Source of the DNA: JASHUC01 sp035606175
GTDB lineage: Bacteria > Pseudomonadota > Gammaproteobacteria > Steroidobacterales > Steroidobacteraceae
Assembly (NCBI GenBank): GCA_035606175.1
Contig: DATNFW010000048.1
Location: 13,434 to 77,433, forward strand
Reading direction: 5' to 3'
Length of the DNA: 64,000 nt
Of the stretch, positions 36,269 to 44,218 are shown piece after piece. Made by a program: the position numbers and the translations under genes. Within the stretch, counting starts at the first letter, position 1; every line of letters starts with the position of its first letter. The notes beneath the pieces were generated by a model, which had not been told where the DNA came from, did no database searches, and saw nothing but the letters and a program-made list of their open reading frames with translations.

Positions 36269-36814
36269 TCACGCTTCGCCGCCGGTCCGAGGCGCGGGCC
36301 ATCTGCCGAGCGCGTGCGCTGCGCGCAGCAGGCCGAGCGTCGTTTTCCCGTCCCGGATCTCCCCTTCGAGCGCGCGCCGACAGGCGTCCTCGAACGGCAC
36401 CCAGTGCACCTCGAAAACCTCGTTGCTCTCGGGGGCGGCAGCCGCTGGGACGAGATCGAGGGCGAGATACAAATGCAGCACCTCGGAGAAGACGCCGGGC
36501 GAGCTCAAATACGTCCCGAGACTCGACCAGCGGCCCGCCTCGACGCCTGCCTCCTCGATGAGCTCGCGCCGCGCGGTCTCGAGCGGCGGCTCGCGCGGCT
36601 CGAGCTTGCCCGCGGGCAGCTCCCAAATCCAGCCGCCCGCGACATAGCGGTACTGGTGCAGCAGGCACACGCGATCGCTGCGGTCGACGGCAACGACGGC
36701 TGCACCGCCGGGATGATGAACGACTTCGAGCGCGGTCTTCGTGCCGTTGGGCAGCACGACCTCATCGACCGTCACCCGGATGATGCGGCCCTCGAAATGC
36801 GTGGTCGATTTCAG
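36269..36814 (-). CDS. NUDIX hydrolase, ADP-ribose pyrophosphatase-like; probable CTG start
   Basis: The NUDIX box runs from GKLEPREPPLETARRELIEEAG, the 23-residue signature G-x5-E-x7-REUxEExGU. The flanking GGWIWELPAG matches ADP-ribose/ADP-sugar pyrophosphatases (NudF-like), which recycle or remove ADP-ribose. The first ordinary start (GTG 36775) would cut off the first strand. Similarity continues upstream as LKSTTHFEGRIIR to a CTG at 36812-36814, which has GGAGG 8 nt ahead and lies 1 nt after the upstream gene's TGA. I therefore read a rare CTG start and 181 residues. Confidence 0.85.
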   Translation of the reverse strand: MKSTTHFEGRIIRVTVDEVVLPNGTKTALEVVHHPGGAAVVAVDRSDRVCLLHQYRYVAGGWIWELPAGKLEPREPPLETARRELIEEAGVEAGRWSSLGTYLSSPGVFSEVLHLYLALDLVPAAAAPESNEVFEVHWVPFEDACRRALEGEIRDGKTTLGLLRAAHALGRWPAPRTGGEA

Positions 36815-36815
36815 C

Positions 36816-37502
36816 TCAAGGCCCTCCGCTGCGGCGGAAGCGCGTGTAGGAGTCGGCAGCAGGTTTCGCGCCGCCGGGCCCGGCCGGCCCGGCGCTCACC
36901 GCGATCTCATCGCGCGTGAGCTCGACGTGAATGGCGAGCGACTCCACGCCTCCGGTCGCCGCGGAGGAGGTGAGGCAGTGACTCGGGTCGTCGGTTGCGG
37001 TGATCTTATCCGGCGCATCCGGCTCCGATGACCAGGTGAGCCCACAGCCGCGCATCAGTTTGACGTCCTGAGGCTGCAGCGAGCTGAAGAGCTCCGGCGT
37101 CGAGGCGCCTTCGCGCCAGCGCTGCGGATCCGTGAACGAGTAGAGCGCCGCGACAATCTTGCCGTTCACGAGATCGATCGCGGCGAGATGCTCCGCGAGA
37201 ATCAGGCGCGGTGTGCCTGGCGCCTCGATGCGTCCCGCCGACTCCTCGACGTAGAAGACGTGATGCCCCATCTGCAGCGCATCGACGGGCACCACCGAGA
37301 GCGCGAGCGGCTCGTGGGGCGAGCGACCGGCCCTGCCGTCGGCGGCGATCTGCGCCTGATTGTCGTAGCGCCCGGGCAGCCACTCGTCGATCTGCGCGAG
37401 CTCGACATCGTGGCGCGGAGCATGGCTCGCGCATCCCGCGGCGAGCAGCACCGCCGCAAGGGCCGGCCCCGAAAGGCACGTCAATGCGAGGCGCTCAGCC
37501 AT
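36816..37502 (-). CDS. CpcT/CpeT-like lipoprotein
   Basis: The 228-residue product has a lipoprotein signal (ALAAVLLAAGC, Cys24) and then LPGRYDNQAQIAAD, a CpeT/DUF1001 opening, with later RLILAEHL, the YSFTDPQRW segment and a Cys-containing middle (RGCGLTW). In cyanobacteria CpcT attaches bilins; in heterotrophs the fold has no known ligand, so the role is open. ATG 37502 overlaps the ATP-grasp stop by 8 nt (ATGGCTGA), and the NUDIX gene starts 1 nt after its stop: a coupled operon. Confidence 0.75.
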   Translation of the reverse strand: MAERLALTCLSGPALAAVLLAAGCASHAPRHDVELAQIDEWLPGRYDNQAQIAADGRAGRSPHEPLALSVVPVDALQMGHHVFYVEESAGRIEAPGTPRLILAEHLAAIDLVNGKIVAALYSFTDPQRWREGASTPELFSSLQPQDVKLMRGCGLTWSSEPDAPDKITATDDPSHCLTSSAATGGVESLAIHVELTRDEIAVSAGPAGPGGAKPAADSYTRFRRSGGP

Positions 37503-38529
37503 AGGTCGCACGCCATTCGGCACGGTAGCCGAGACCGAGGGTCATGAGGCGCTCGAGCAGCTCGCGGTAGTCGATACCCGCCGCGCGCGCCGATTCGGCG
37601 AAGTCCTCCGCGGCTTCGAGATTGGGATTCGCGTTCGCCTCGAGCACGTAAATATCTCCGGTCGGTGTCACGCGAAAATCCATGCGTGCATAGCCCGACA
37701 TGCCGAGCGCCCGATAGATCCGGCGCGAGAGCCGGTCGAGGCGCGCCTCGATTCCGGGCGGCAGATCGGCCGCCGCGAGCGTCGTGATGCCGTAGCGCTT
37801 TTGATAGCGTTTGTCCCACTTCACCTTGCGGGTGGCGATGGCGGCGAGACTGTCCGGCATCGAGCCGAATACCATCTCCCAGACAGGCAGGCGCGTCAGC
37901 CGGTCGTTGCCCATCACTCCGACGTACAGCTCGCGACCCTCGATGTACTCCTCGACGAGCGCGTCCGACTTGATCTGCTCGTGGACGAACTCGACGCGCT
38001 CCTTGAGGCGAGCGGCATCTTCGACGACCGAGGCCTGTGCAATGCCGAGCGAGGCGTCCTCGATCGTCGATTTGACGAACAGCGGGAACTTGAGCTTGCG
38101 CGGCGGGCGAAAGTGCGCGCCCCGGCGAAACACGGCGAACTGCGGCGTCGGCACGCGATGGAACGCGAGCAATTGTTTGCAGAGCGACTTGTCGCGCGAG
38201 AGCATGAGACCGCGCGGGTTGCAGCCCGTGTAGGGCTGCCGAAGCAGCTCGAGAAAAGCGACGACGTGCTGGTCGTACGTGACGATGCCGTCGAATTCCT
38301 CGAGCAGATTGAAGACTACGTCGGGCTTCCAGTCGGCGATCGCGGCGCGAAGCTCCGTCAAGCTATCGAGCACACCGACGCAGCGCACCGAGTGCCCGGC
38401 GGCCTTCAGCGTCGAGACCACGTCGTACTCGGTGCGCCACTCGTCGATCTCTTTCTCCTCGTGGCCCTCGAGGCTCTCCGGAGGCACGAGACTCGCATGC
38501 ACGACGACCAGCGCGCGCTGAGTCTTCAT
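37495..38529 (-). CDS. ATP-grasp ligase, D-Ala-D-Ala ligase-like
   Basis: The 344-residue cytoplasmic protein shows the D-Ala-D-Ala ligase-like fold: VVFNLLEEFDG in the first domain, KLKFPLFVKST (ATP lysine), VEEYIEGRELYVGV, and the Mg-binding end YARMDFRVTPTGDIYVLEANANPN. It lacks the exact H-G-x-x-G-E-D-G start of true Ddl, so a carboxylate-amine ligase with another substrate is more likely. It starts inside the stop of the metallopeptidase gene (ATGA). Both neighbours are overlapping, which implies a joint pathway. Confidence 0.85.
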   Translation of the reverse strand: MKTQRALVVVHASLVPPESLEGHEEKEIDEWRTEYDVVSTLKAAGHSVRCVGVLDSLTELRAAIADWKPDVVFNLLEEFDGIVTYDQHVVAFLELLRQPYTGCNPRGLMLSRDKSLCKQLLAFHRVPTPQFAVFRRGAHFRPPRKLKFPLFVKSTIEDASLGIAQASVVEDAARLKERVEFVHEQIKSDALVEEYIEGRELYVGVMGNDRLTRLPVWEMVFGSMPDSLAAIATRKVKWDKRYQKRYGITTLAAADLPPGIEARLDRLSRRIYRALGMSGYARMDFRVTPTGDIYVLEANANPNLEAAEDFAESARAAGIDYRELLERLMTLGLGYRAEWRATYG

Positions 38530-39656
38530 AGCGGCAGGTGTGGCGTCTCACCCTGCGCGTAGAAGCGAGCGACTCGTCCGAGGATCCAGCGCGCATTGCG
38601 CTCGGCGTCGCGGCGGCTGCCCCGGACGTAGAGCTCGAGCTGCTCGCACCGCTCGATGAGCATGCGCAGGATTTGATAGACGCTGTAGCGCGGCAGACCG
38701 AGCTCGCGGGAGACCGCATCTACGAGCGGAGTCTTCGCCGCGCGCAGGAGACTCGACACGCGGGCCGCGCGCGGCCGCTCACGCTCCACGCTGAAAGCCT
38801 TGAGCAGCAGCTCCTGAGCGAGCCCACGGCGATCGGAGCGGCGCCGCGCGAGCTTGCGGCGGTAAACCTGCGCGAGCGTGCGCGTGTCGCTCGCGATGGA
38901 ATCGATGCGCAGCCGGTTGCGCACGGGAGGCGCCGTCCCGCGGACGCTCGCCATCAACTGATCGACGAGATTGAGCTTGTGAAAGGCCGGCCATGCCGCG
39001 TAAGTCTTGCGCCAGTCGGAATTCGGCTTCAGCCACACCGCGAATGTTTCGGCGAAGTCTTCGGTCGGGTGCGCCTGCGCGTACCACTCTCCCAGATGAT
39101 GCACATAGCGGCGGCTACCCGGGCGGGCGCGGTAGCGATGCGGGTAGGGAAGCGAGGCGGGTCCGAACACTTCGCGCCAGCAACGTCGGCGGCGCAGGCG
39201 ATAGGCGTTGTCGAGCGCATGCCCCGCCTCATGCCGCAGGATGCGCATCAGCCATCGCGAATTGCCGCCTTCGACTTCGCGCATGACCCGGCGCTCCAGC
39301 CGCTCGAGGCGTGGGTGCGCCAAATAGAACGGGATGGCGATGCCGGGTACGCCATCGGGCGAGAACCACTCCTCCGACAGCCACGCGTGAGGCTTGAACC
39401 CGATGCCGCGCGCCTCGAGCTCTCGATACAAACGGCGCACGTGCGGCGCGAGCCGCGAGGTCTCGACCGCGAGGCCGAGATCGCACAGGCGCATCCCGAG
39501 CAGCTGCTCGTCCGACAGCCGTGTCCACGAGGCTCGCGGCCGGCCGCTTGCGGAACGCGCAGAAGCCGGACGCTCGGCAGCCTGCCGCCTGCGGCCTGGC
39601 AAGGACCGCGAGCGGGCAGCTCTCGGGTGCAAACGAGCGGTACTGAGGGAAGCCAT
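38526..39656 (-). CDS. Putative zinc-binding metallopeptidase
   Basis: The 376-residue protein has the zincin motif RHEAGHALDNAY (HExxH) and a downstream glutamate in TEDFAETFAVW as third ligand (E-x-x-x-E context). N-terminal features include a ~45-residue Arg/Ser-rich stretch that may not be translated if a later start is used. No signal peptide is evident, so it seems cytoplasmic. The C-terminal third is helical and basic. The gene ends in an ATGA overlap with the ATP-grasp ligase. Substrate unknown. Confidence 0.78.
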   Translation of the reverse strand: MASLSTARLHPRAARSRSLPGRRRQAAERPASARSASGRPRASWTRLSDEQLLGMRLCDLGLAVETSRLAPHVRRLYRELEARGIGFKPHAWLSEEWFSPDGVPGIAIPFYLAHPRLERLERRVMREVEGGNSRWLMRILRHEAGHALDNAYRLRRRRCWREVFGPASLPYPHRYRARPGSRRYVHHLGEWYAQAHPTEDFAETFAVWLKPNSDWRKTYAAWPAFHKLNLVDQLMASVRGTAPPVRNRLRIDSIASDTRTLAQVYRRKLARRRSDRRGLAQELLLKAFSVERERPRAARVSSLLRAAKTPLVDAVSRELGLPRYSVYQILRMLIERCEQLELYVRGSRRDAERNARWILGRVARFYAQGETPHLPL

Positions 39657-39664
39657 GGTGCGAC

Positions 39665-39712
39665 GTCCGACCCGGCAAGCTTACCGGAGTCCGACCCCGC
39701 AAGCTTACCGAA
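39665..39712. repeat. Two 24-bp tandem repeats between the DraG-fusion and metallopeptidase genes
   Basis: GTCCGACCCGGCAAGC... (39665-39688) is repeated head to tail at 39689-39712 with 22 of 24 bases identical. The unit contains the TAA stop of the phosphatase-DraG gene (39705-39707), so the duplication lies across the stop and forms the leader of the metallopeptidase gene. Confidence 0.85.
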
Positions 39713-41372
39713 CCGGCGGGGCGGCCGTCCGCTCGAAAGCTGCCGAGAACAGCTGCTCGGCCAGGCTCTCGATGAGCTCGAGGCGAAGCAGACCCGCCCG
39801 CCAGGCTGGAGGAATTCCCGCCGCGCCGTAGAAGGCGCCGGCGAGCTGGCCGTACGCGGCGCAGGCGACATCGGAAGCCGAACCCAGATTGGCGGTCAGG
39901 AGCGCACCGGACTGAAAGTCGTTCGTCCGATCGAAGGCCCAGAGAGCCGCCTCGAGCACCGTGACGATCGTGTGACCCGTGCGGACCTGACCGGGGCGTT
40001 TGCGCCGATAGCGGCCATTGAGCAGCGAGCGCACTCGCGGGCGGTACCCCGTGGCCTCGAGCTCGGCGAGGCCATTCACCGGAGCGAGCACCTCCTCTTT
40101 CGGCGCGTCGGACAGGGCCGCGTGCAGCATGGCGGCAAAGATGCGGCAGACCTCCACCACGGCCGGAGCCTGGCAGGTGATGCGTGCTGCGTCGCCCGCG
40201 AGCCGCACCGCCTCCTCCGCCGAGGAGAACGCGAACATGACGATGGGTGCCATGCGAGACAGCGGTTCCGGATCGAGCTTTTTCGGCTCGTGGGAGCCGG
40301 CGAACATCTGGCGGCGCCACTGCGCGACGGCGAGCGCGTGCGCCGTGCTCGGCGTGATGCCCACGCAGACTCCCGTCGCCGAGAGATGCCCTTCCTGCTG
40401 CCAGCGCACGTAGCGCTCGACCTGATCCCGGGCATCGAAGTCACCGCAGGCGAGGAGGCTTTCCGCGAGACAGAGCGCCATGGCGGTATCGTCGCTCCAG
40501 GCGCCCGGCGGCAGACCGAGCGCGCCGCCGCCTGCAAAATCGGCGACCGGAACGAACGTCCCCGGATCGCGATCCTGGGTCGCCGTCGCGAGCGCATCGC
40601 CCACCGCAAGTCCGACCAGCGCACCGGTGAAACGGCTGCGGATCGTGGAGGCGGCCGCGGGCAGCCTCGTGCCCACCGCACCCGACCCGACGCCCATCGC
40701 ACCCGACCCGACGCCCACCGAACCCTGCCCGGCGCCCGCGGCTCCCGGCACTCCACTTAGCGCCCCACCCAGCGCCCCGGGCATCGGCCCCGCGCCGGCT
40801 GCCGTTCCACGGATGCCGAGAACCACGCTCGGTTTCCATGACCGCACGTACGCGATCTGGGTCTCGGTCTCCGGCACCGAAGGCCAGTCCGCCGCGCGCG
40901 CACACTGCTGCCATGCCCCGTTCAGCAGCTCGAGCGCCTGCTCGCCGGTCGAGCCGTGCTCGACGAGCAGGCAGCCGACGACCATGCCGGTCCGACCGAT
41001 GCCCGCGCGGCAGTGGACATACACTCGCCGGCCCGAGCGCAACGCGCTCTCGATCGTCTCCAGAATATCGGTCATGTGCGCCGGGACCGCGGGGATGCCG
41101 TGGTCCCGGATCGGGAAGCGATGATGCTCGACCTCCGCCGGGAGAAGATCGTCGTAGCGCGGCAGCGGCTCATCGGCGGCCGTGAGATCGACGATCGTGT
41201 CCACGCCGAGTGCGAGCAGGCGCTCGATGCGCCCGCGCGTGGCGGCGGAATCGATGACTGCCGGATACTCGCCCGCGAGCAGCCGGTCGGGCAGTGCCCA
41301 GTAGCTGTTAGGCCAAGGCTGCGACGCGGACGTCGGCAAGGGCCTGCTCCTCCGCGTCGGACATCGGTTCAA
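39705..41372 (-). CDS. Dual-specificity phosphatase fused to ADP-ribosylglycohydrolase
   Basis: One 555-residue frame holds two enzymes. The N-terminal ~180 residues are a cysteine phosphatase with the P-loop HCRAGIGRTG (Cys121, Arg127) and general-acid candidate in FPIRDHGIP. A Gly/Ala/Ser-Val linker with three 7-residue repeats follows (about 205-235). From ~245 comes a DraG/ADP-ribosylglycohydrolase domain: GALVGLAVGDALA, WSDDTAMALCLAE (Mg-binding Asp-Asp-Thr) and SASDVACAAYGQLAGA. The start is uncertain: TTG 41372 overlaps ttcA by 65 nt. It likely removes phosphate and ADP-ribose from partners, but none is identified. Confidence 0.85.
   Translation of the reverse strand: MNRCPTRRSRPLPTSASQPWPNSYWALPDRLLAGEYPAVIDSAATRGRIERLLALGVDTIVDLTAADEPLPRYDDLLPAEVEHHRFPIRDHGIPAVPAHMTDILETIESALRSGRRVYVHCRAGIGRTGMVVGCLLVEHGSTGEQALELLNGAWQQCARAADWPSVPETETQIAYVRSWKPSVVLGIRGTAAGAGPMPGALGGALSGVPGAAGAGQGSVGVGSGAMGVGSGAVGTRLPAAASTIRSRFTGALVGLAVGDALATATQDRDPGTFVPVADFAGGGALGLPPGAWSDDTAMALCLAESLLACGDFDARDQVERYVRWQQEGHLSATGVCVGITPSTAHALAVAQWRRQMFAGSHEPKKLDPEPLSRMAPIVMFAFSSAEEAVRLAGDAARITCQAPAVVEVCRIFAAMLHAALSDAPKEEVLAPVNGLAELEATGYRPRVRSLLNGRYRRKRPGQVRTGHTIVTVLEAALWAFDRTNDFQSGALLTANLGSASDVACAAYGQLAGAFYGAAGIPPAWRAGLLRLELIESLAEQLFSAAFERTAAPPVR
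40674..40736. repeat. Three 21-bp tandem repeats in the phosphatase-DraG linker
   Basis: Units at 40674-40694, 40695-40715 and 40716-40736; the first two are nearly identical, the third diverged. They encode G-V-G-S-G-A-V/M-type heptads on the minus strand. The number can change without shifting the frame. Confidence 0.8.
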
Positions 41373-42225
41373 CGCCGCGCCGGACCTCGATCCCCCTGAA
41401 GTCGTGCAGGCGCGAATCCGCGAGGTGCGCGGGCTCGATGCGGCGGAGCGCCGCGAAAATCGTCTCGGTGCGCCCGGGATACTCTCGTTCCCAGTCCCTC
41501 AACATGCGCTTCACCGTGCGCCGCTGCAGGTTCTCCTGCGAGCCGCACAGATTGCAGGGAATGATCGGGAAGGCACGGCTGCGCGCGTAGCGAGCGATGT
41601 CGCGCTCGCTCACATAGGCGAGGGGCCGCACCACGATGTGGCGGCCATCCTCGGAGAGCAGCTTCGGAGCCATGGCCTTCAGCCGTCCGCCGAAGAAAAG
41701 ATTGAGGAAAAACGTCTCGACGATGTCGTCCCGGTGGTGACCGAGCGCGATCTTGGTGATGCCGTGCTCCGCCGCGAAGCGGTAGAGCGCGCCGCGGCGC
41801 AGCCGCGAGCACAGACCGCACATCGTCTTGCCCTCGGGGACGACGCGTTTGACGACGCTGTAGGTGTCCTGCTCGAGAATGTGAAACGGCACGCCGAGCG
41901 AGGCGAGATACTCCGGCAAAACGTGTGCGGGGAAGCCGGGCTGCTTCTGATCCAGATTGACAGCGATTAGGCTGAAATCGACGGGCGCGCTGCGCTTGAG
42001 CGACAGCAGGATGTCGAGCAGCGTGTAGGAGTCCTTGCCTCCCGAGAGGCACACCATGACTCGGTCGCCCGAGGCGATCATTCCGAAATCATGGATCGCC
42101 TTCCCCACGAGCCCGCGCAGGTGGGCCTGCAGACGCTTCGCGGTGCGGGAAGGCGGCGCAAGCGCCGGCGCCGCCAAGTGGCTCCGGTCGGCCACCTCGT
42201 CGTGCCGCTCCAGCTCCCCGCTCAT
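41308..42225 (-). CDS. ttcA: tRNA 2-thiocytidine(32) synthetase TtcA
   Basis: TtcA thiolates C32 of some tRNAs with an iron-sulfur cluster. The 305-residue protein has the PP-loop SGGKDS, the two cluster-cysteine pairs CGLC and CNLC, and the LGHHRDDIVETFFLN motif. The N-terminal ~30 residues are variable. Its 3' end overlaps the TTG-started phosphatase-DraG frame by 65 nt. It follows the M32 carboxypeptidase by 6 nt and is probably cotranscribed. Confidence 0.95.
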   Translation of the reverse strand: MSGELERHDEVADRSHLAAPALAPPSRTAKRLQAHLRGLVGKAIHDFGMIASGDRVMVCLSGGKDSYTLLDILLSLKRSAPVDFSLIAVNLDQKQPGFPAHVLPEYLASLGVPFHILEQDTYSVVKRVVPEGKTMCGLCSRLRRGALYRFAAEHGITKIALGHHRDDIVETFFLNLFFGGRLKAMAPKLLSEDGRHIVVRPLAYVSERDIARYARSRAFPIIPCNLCGSQENLQRRTVKRMLRDWEREYPGRTETIFAALRRIEPAHLADSRLHDFRGIEVRRGVEPMSDAEEQALADVRVAALA

Positions 42226-42231
42226 CGTCGG

Positions 42232-43749
42232 TCAGGCGGCAGCGATGCTCGCGGCGCCCTCGAGGTACTTGCCCTCCAGATAGCGCACGAACGGCGCGGC
42301 CGAGAGTGGGCGGCCCGTCGCATCTTTCAGCAGCTCGTGCACCGAGACCTTCGCTCCGAGGCCGTGGACGTGCGTGCGGAGCCACCCGAACAGCCCGCCG
42401 AACTCCCCGCGCGCGATCTGCTCATCGAGACGCCCGACCTCCGCGCGCAAACTGTCGTACAGCTGTACGGCGATGACTGCGCCGAGCGCGTACGAGGGAA
42501 AATAGCCGAAGGAGCCGACAGCCCAATGGATATCCTGCAGACAGCCTTCGGAATCGTTGTTCGGACGAACGCCGAGGCGCTGCTCCATCCCGGCGTTCCA
42601 GGCATCGCGCAGGTCGCGGACCGCGAGCTCGCCCGCGAGCAGCTTCTTCTCGAGCTCGTATCTGAGCAGGATGTGCAGCGGGTACGTGAGCTCATCGGCA
42701 TCGACGCGGATCAGGCTGCGGCGGACCCGCGTGAGATTCAAATAGATGTTCTCCGGGTCCCATTCCGGACCGGAGACTCCGAAGTGCTTGCCGAGGAGCG
42801 GGGCGAGGTAGGTCACGAAAGGACGGCTGCGGCACACGAGCATCTCGAGCATGAGCGACTGGCTCTCCTCGAGTGCCATGCCGCGGTCGCGCCCGACGGG
42901 CTGATCCCGCCACTCCTGCGGCAGGCCGAGGTCGTACATCGCATGACCGGTCTCATGCAGCGCCCCGAGAAGACCCGAGAAAAGGTCGGCGCTGTCGAAA
43001 CGAGTCGTCACGCGGATGTCGCCTGGTACGCCCTCGGTGAACGGGTGCTCGCTCTCATCGAGGCGGCCGCGGTCGAACGGGAAACCTACCGCCTTCATGA
43101 TCTCGACGGCGAGCGCGCGCTGCTTGCTTGCCGGAAATTTTCCCGCGAGCGGTGCGAGCGCTCGGCCCTCTTGCAGACCGATCACTTCGCGGATGAGCGA
43201 CGGGAGCCGGCGCGAGAGAGCCTTGAACACCCCGTCGATATCGGTCGTCGTGATGCCGGGGCTGAACTCATCGACCAGTGCATCGTAGGGTGCGAGATTG
43301 AGCGCCTGGCCGAGGAGTGCCGCCTTGTCGCGCACCAGGTTGACGACCTCCTCGAGCTGCGGCGCGAAGGTCTCGAACCGCCCCTGGTGGCGAGCCTCGA
43401 GCCACTGCACCTCGGCGCGCGAGGTGGCGCGCGCGAGACGTGAGATGAGCGACACCGGCGTCGCGATGGCATGGTCGCGCTGCCGGCGCATCTCCCTTAG
43501 GTTGGCGACCTGCCAGTCGGCGAGGCCCTGCAGGTTCGCCTGAGCCCGATCGAGCAGGCGTGTGACGCGCGGGGAGGTGAGCAGCGCGTGGTATTCGGTC
43601 TCGAGCGCCGCGAGCTGCTCGCCCCGGATGTCGGCGCTGCCGCGCGGCATCATGACTGCGGCGTCCCAGCGCAGGAGCGACAGCGCCCCACGGAACGCGT
43701 GCAGACGCTTGAATTCTTGCTCGAGCTGCTTGTATGGCGAGGCGGACAT
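42232..43749 (-). CDS. M32 family metallocarboxypeptidase
   Basis: A 505-residue cytoplasmic zinc carboxypeptidase. Motifs are LLRWDAAVMMP near the N-terminus, DIRVTTRF, the zinc site HETGHAMYDLGLP, the third ligand region ALEESQSLMLE and the C-terminal HWAVGSFGYFPSYALG. The length and all landmarks match the Taq/E. coli-like M32 family, which trims C-terminal residues from peptides. ttcA follows after 6 nt. Confidence 0.95.
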   Translation of the reverse strand: MSASPYKQLEQEFKRLHAFRGALSLLRWDAAVMMPRGSADIRGEQLAALETEYHALLTSPRVTRLLDRAQANLQGLADWQVANLREMRRQRDHAIATPVSLISRLARATSRAEVQWLEARHQGRFETFAPQLEEVVNLVRDKAALLGQALNLAPYDALVDEFSPGITTTDIDGVFKALSRRLPSLIREVIGLQEGRALAPLAGKFPASKQRALAVEIMKAVGFPFDRGRLDESEHPFTEGVPGDIRVTTRFDSADLFSGLLGALHETGHAMYDLGLPQEWRDQPVGRDRGMALEESQSLMLEMLVCRSRPFVTYLAPLLGKHFGVSGPEWDPENIYLNLTRVRRSLIRVDADELTYPLHILLRYELEKKLLAGELAVRDLRDAWNAGMEQRLGVRPNNDSEGCLQDIHWAVGSFGYFPSYALGAVIAVQLYDSLRAEVGRLDEQIARGEFGGLFGWLRTHVHGLGAKVSVHELLKDATGRPLSAAPFVRYLEGKYLEGAASIAAA

Positions 43750-43936
43750 GTTGCTGGCTACCGGTCGTTCCTTCAGCCGATGGACGACCGCGCCGAGCGG
43801 TGCGGGGGAGCCGGGAACGTGTGCCTAGTTTACTCCCGCGGGCGGCTCAGCCGGCGGCGGTGAGCCGGGCACCCTGTCGCGTCAGGTACTTAGGCCAGTC
43901 AAGGCGGGTTGACAGCCCGGGCTCGCACCTTGCCGA

Positions 43937-43953
43937 ATGCTGCGTTGCAGCAT
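43937..43953. promoter_or_regulatory. Palindrome in the spacer between the M32 and small membrane genes
   Basis: ATGCTGC-GTT-GCAGCAT is a perfect 7-bp inverted repeat. A second, weaker stem (CGGCTCA at 43843 with TGAGCCG at 43861) lies upstream. The 228-nt spacer holds no other gene that I can support. An operator or small hairpin is possible. Confidence 0.35.
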
Positions 43954-43977
43954 CAAATCGACTCGCCCGGCCGCGTG

Positions 43978-44118
43978 TCAATGTCCCGCGGCGAAGTAGC
44001 GCACGCACGCCGGCCAGTTGGCGATGAGGAGTCCGATCGCGGCCGAGACCGCGATCAGCGCGATCATCAGCAGCAAGATCAGCGTGCGGCGCAGGATGCT
44101 CGTGCGTTCGTCTCCCAC
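43978..44118 (-). CDS. Small single-pass membrane protein
   Basis: From GTG 44118 the product is 46 residues: a short charged N-terminus (VGDERTSILRR), one strong membrane helix (LILLLMIALIAVSAAIGLLI) and a short tail ending YFAAGH. The longer frame (start 44304) runs opposite to the glgA 5' end and is Arg-rich, so only the membrane part is believed. The ribosome site is weak. Function unknown; it is divergent from glgA. Confidence 0.45.
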   Translation of the reverse strand: MGDERTSILRRTLILLLMIALIAVSAAIGLLIANWPACVRYFAAGH

Positions 44119-44218
44119 GGCAGAAAGTCTACCTTGCCCGGACGCTGCCGTTCCCTCCGGAAGCGGAGCCGTTCTCAGCGCCGCGCGTAGCGCGTGCGGT
44201 AGACTGCGCGCCTCCTGC

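Noticed and set aside
43909..43914. TTGACA resembling a -35 box
   Set aside because: No -10-like sequence occurs 16-18 nt downstream.
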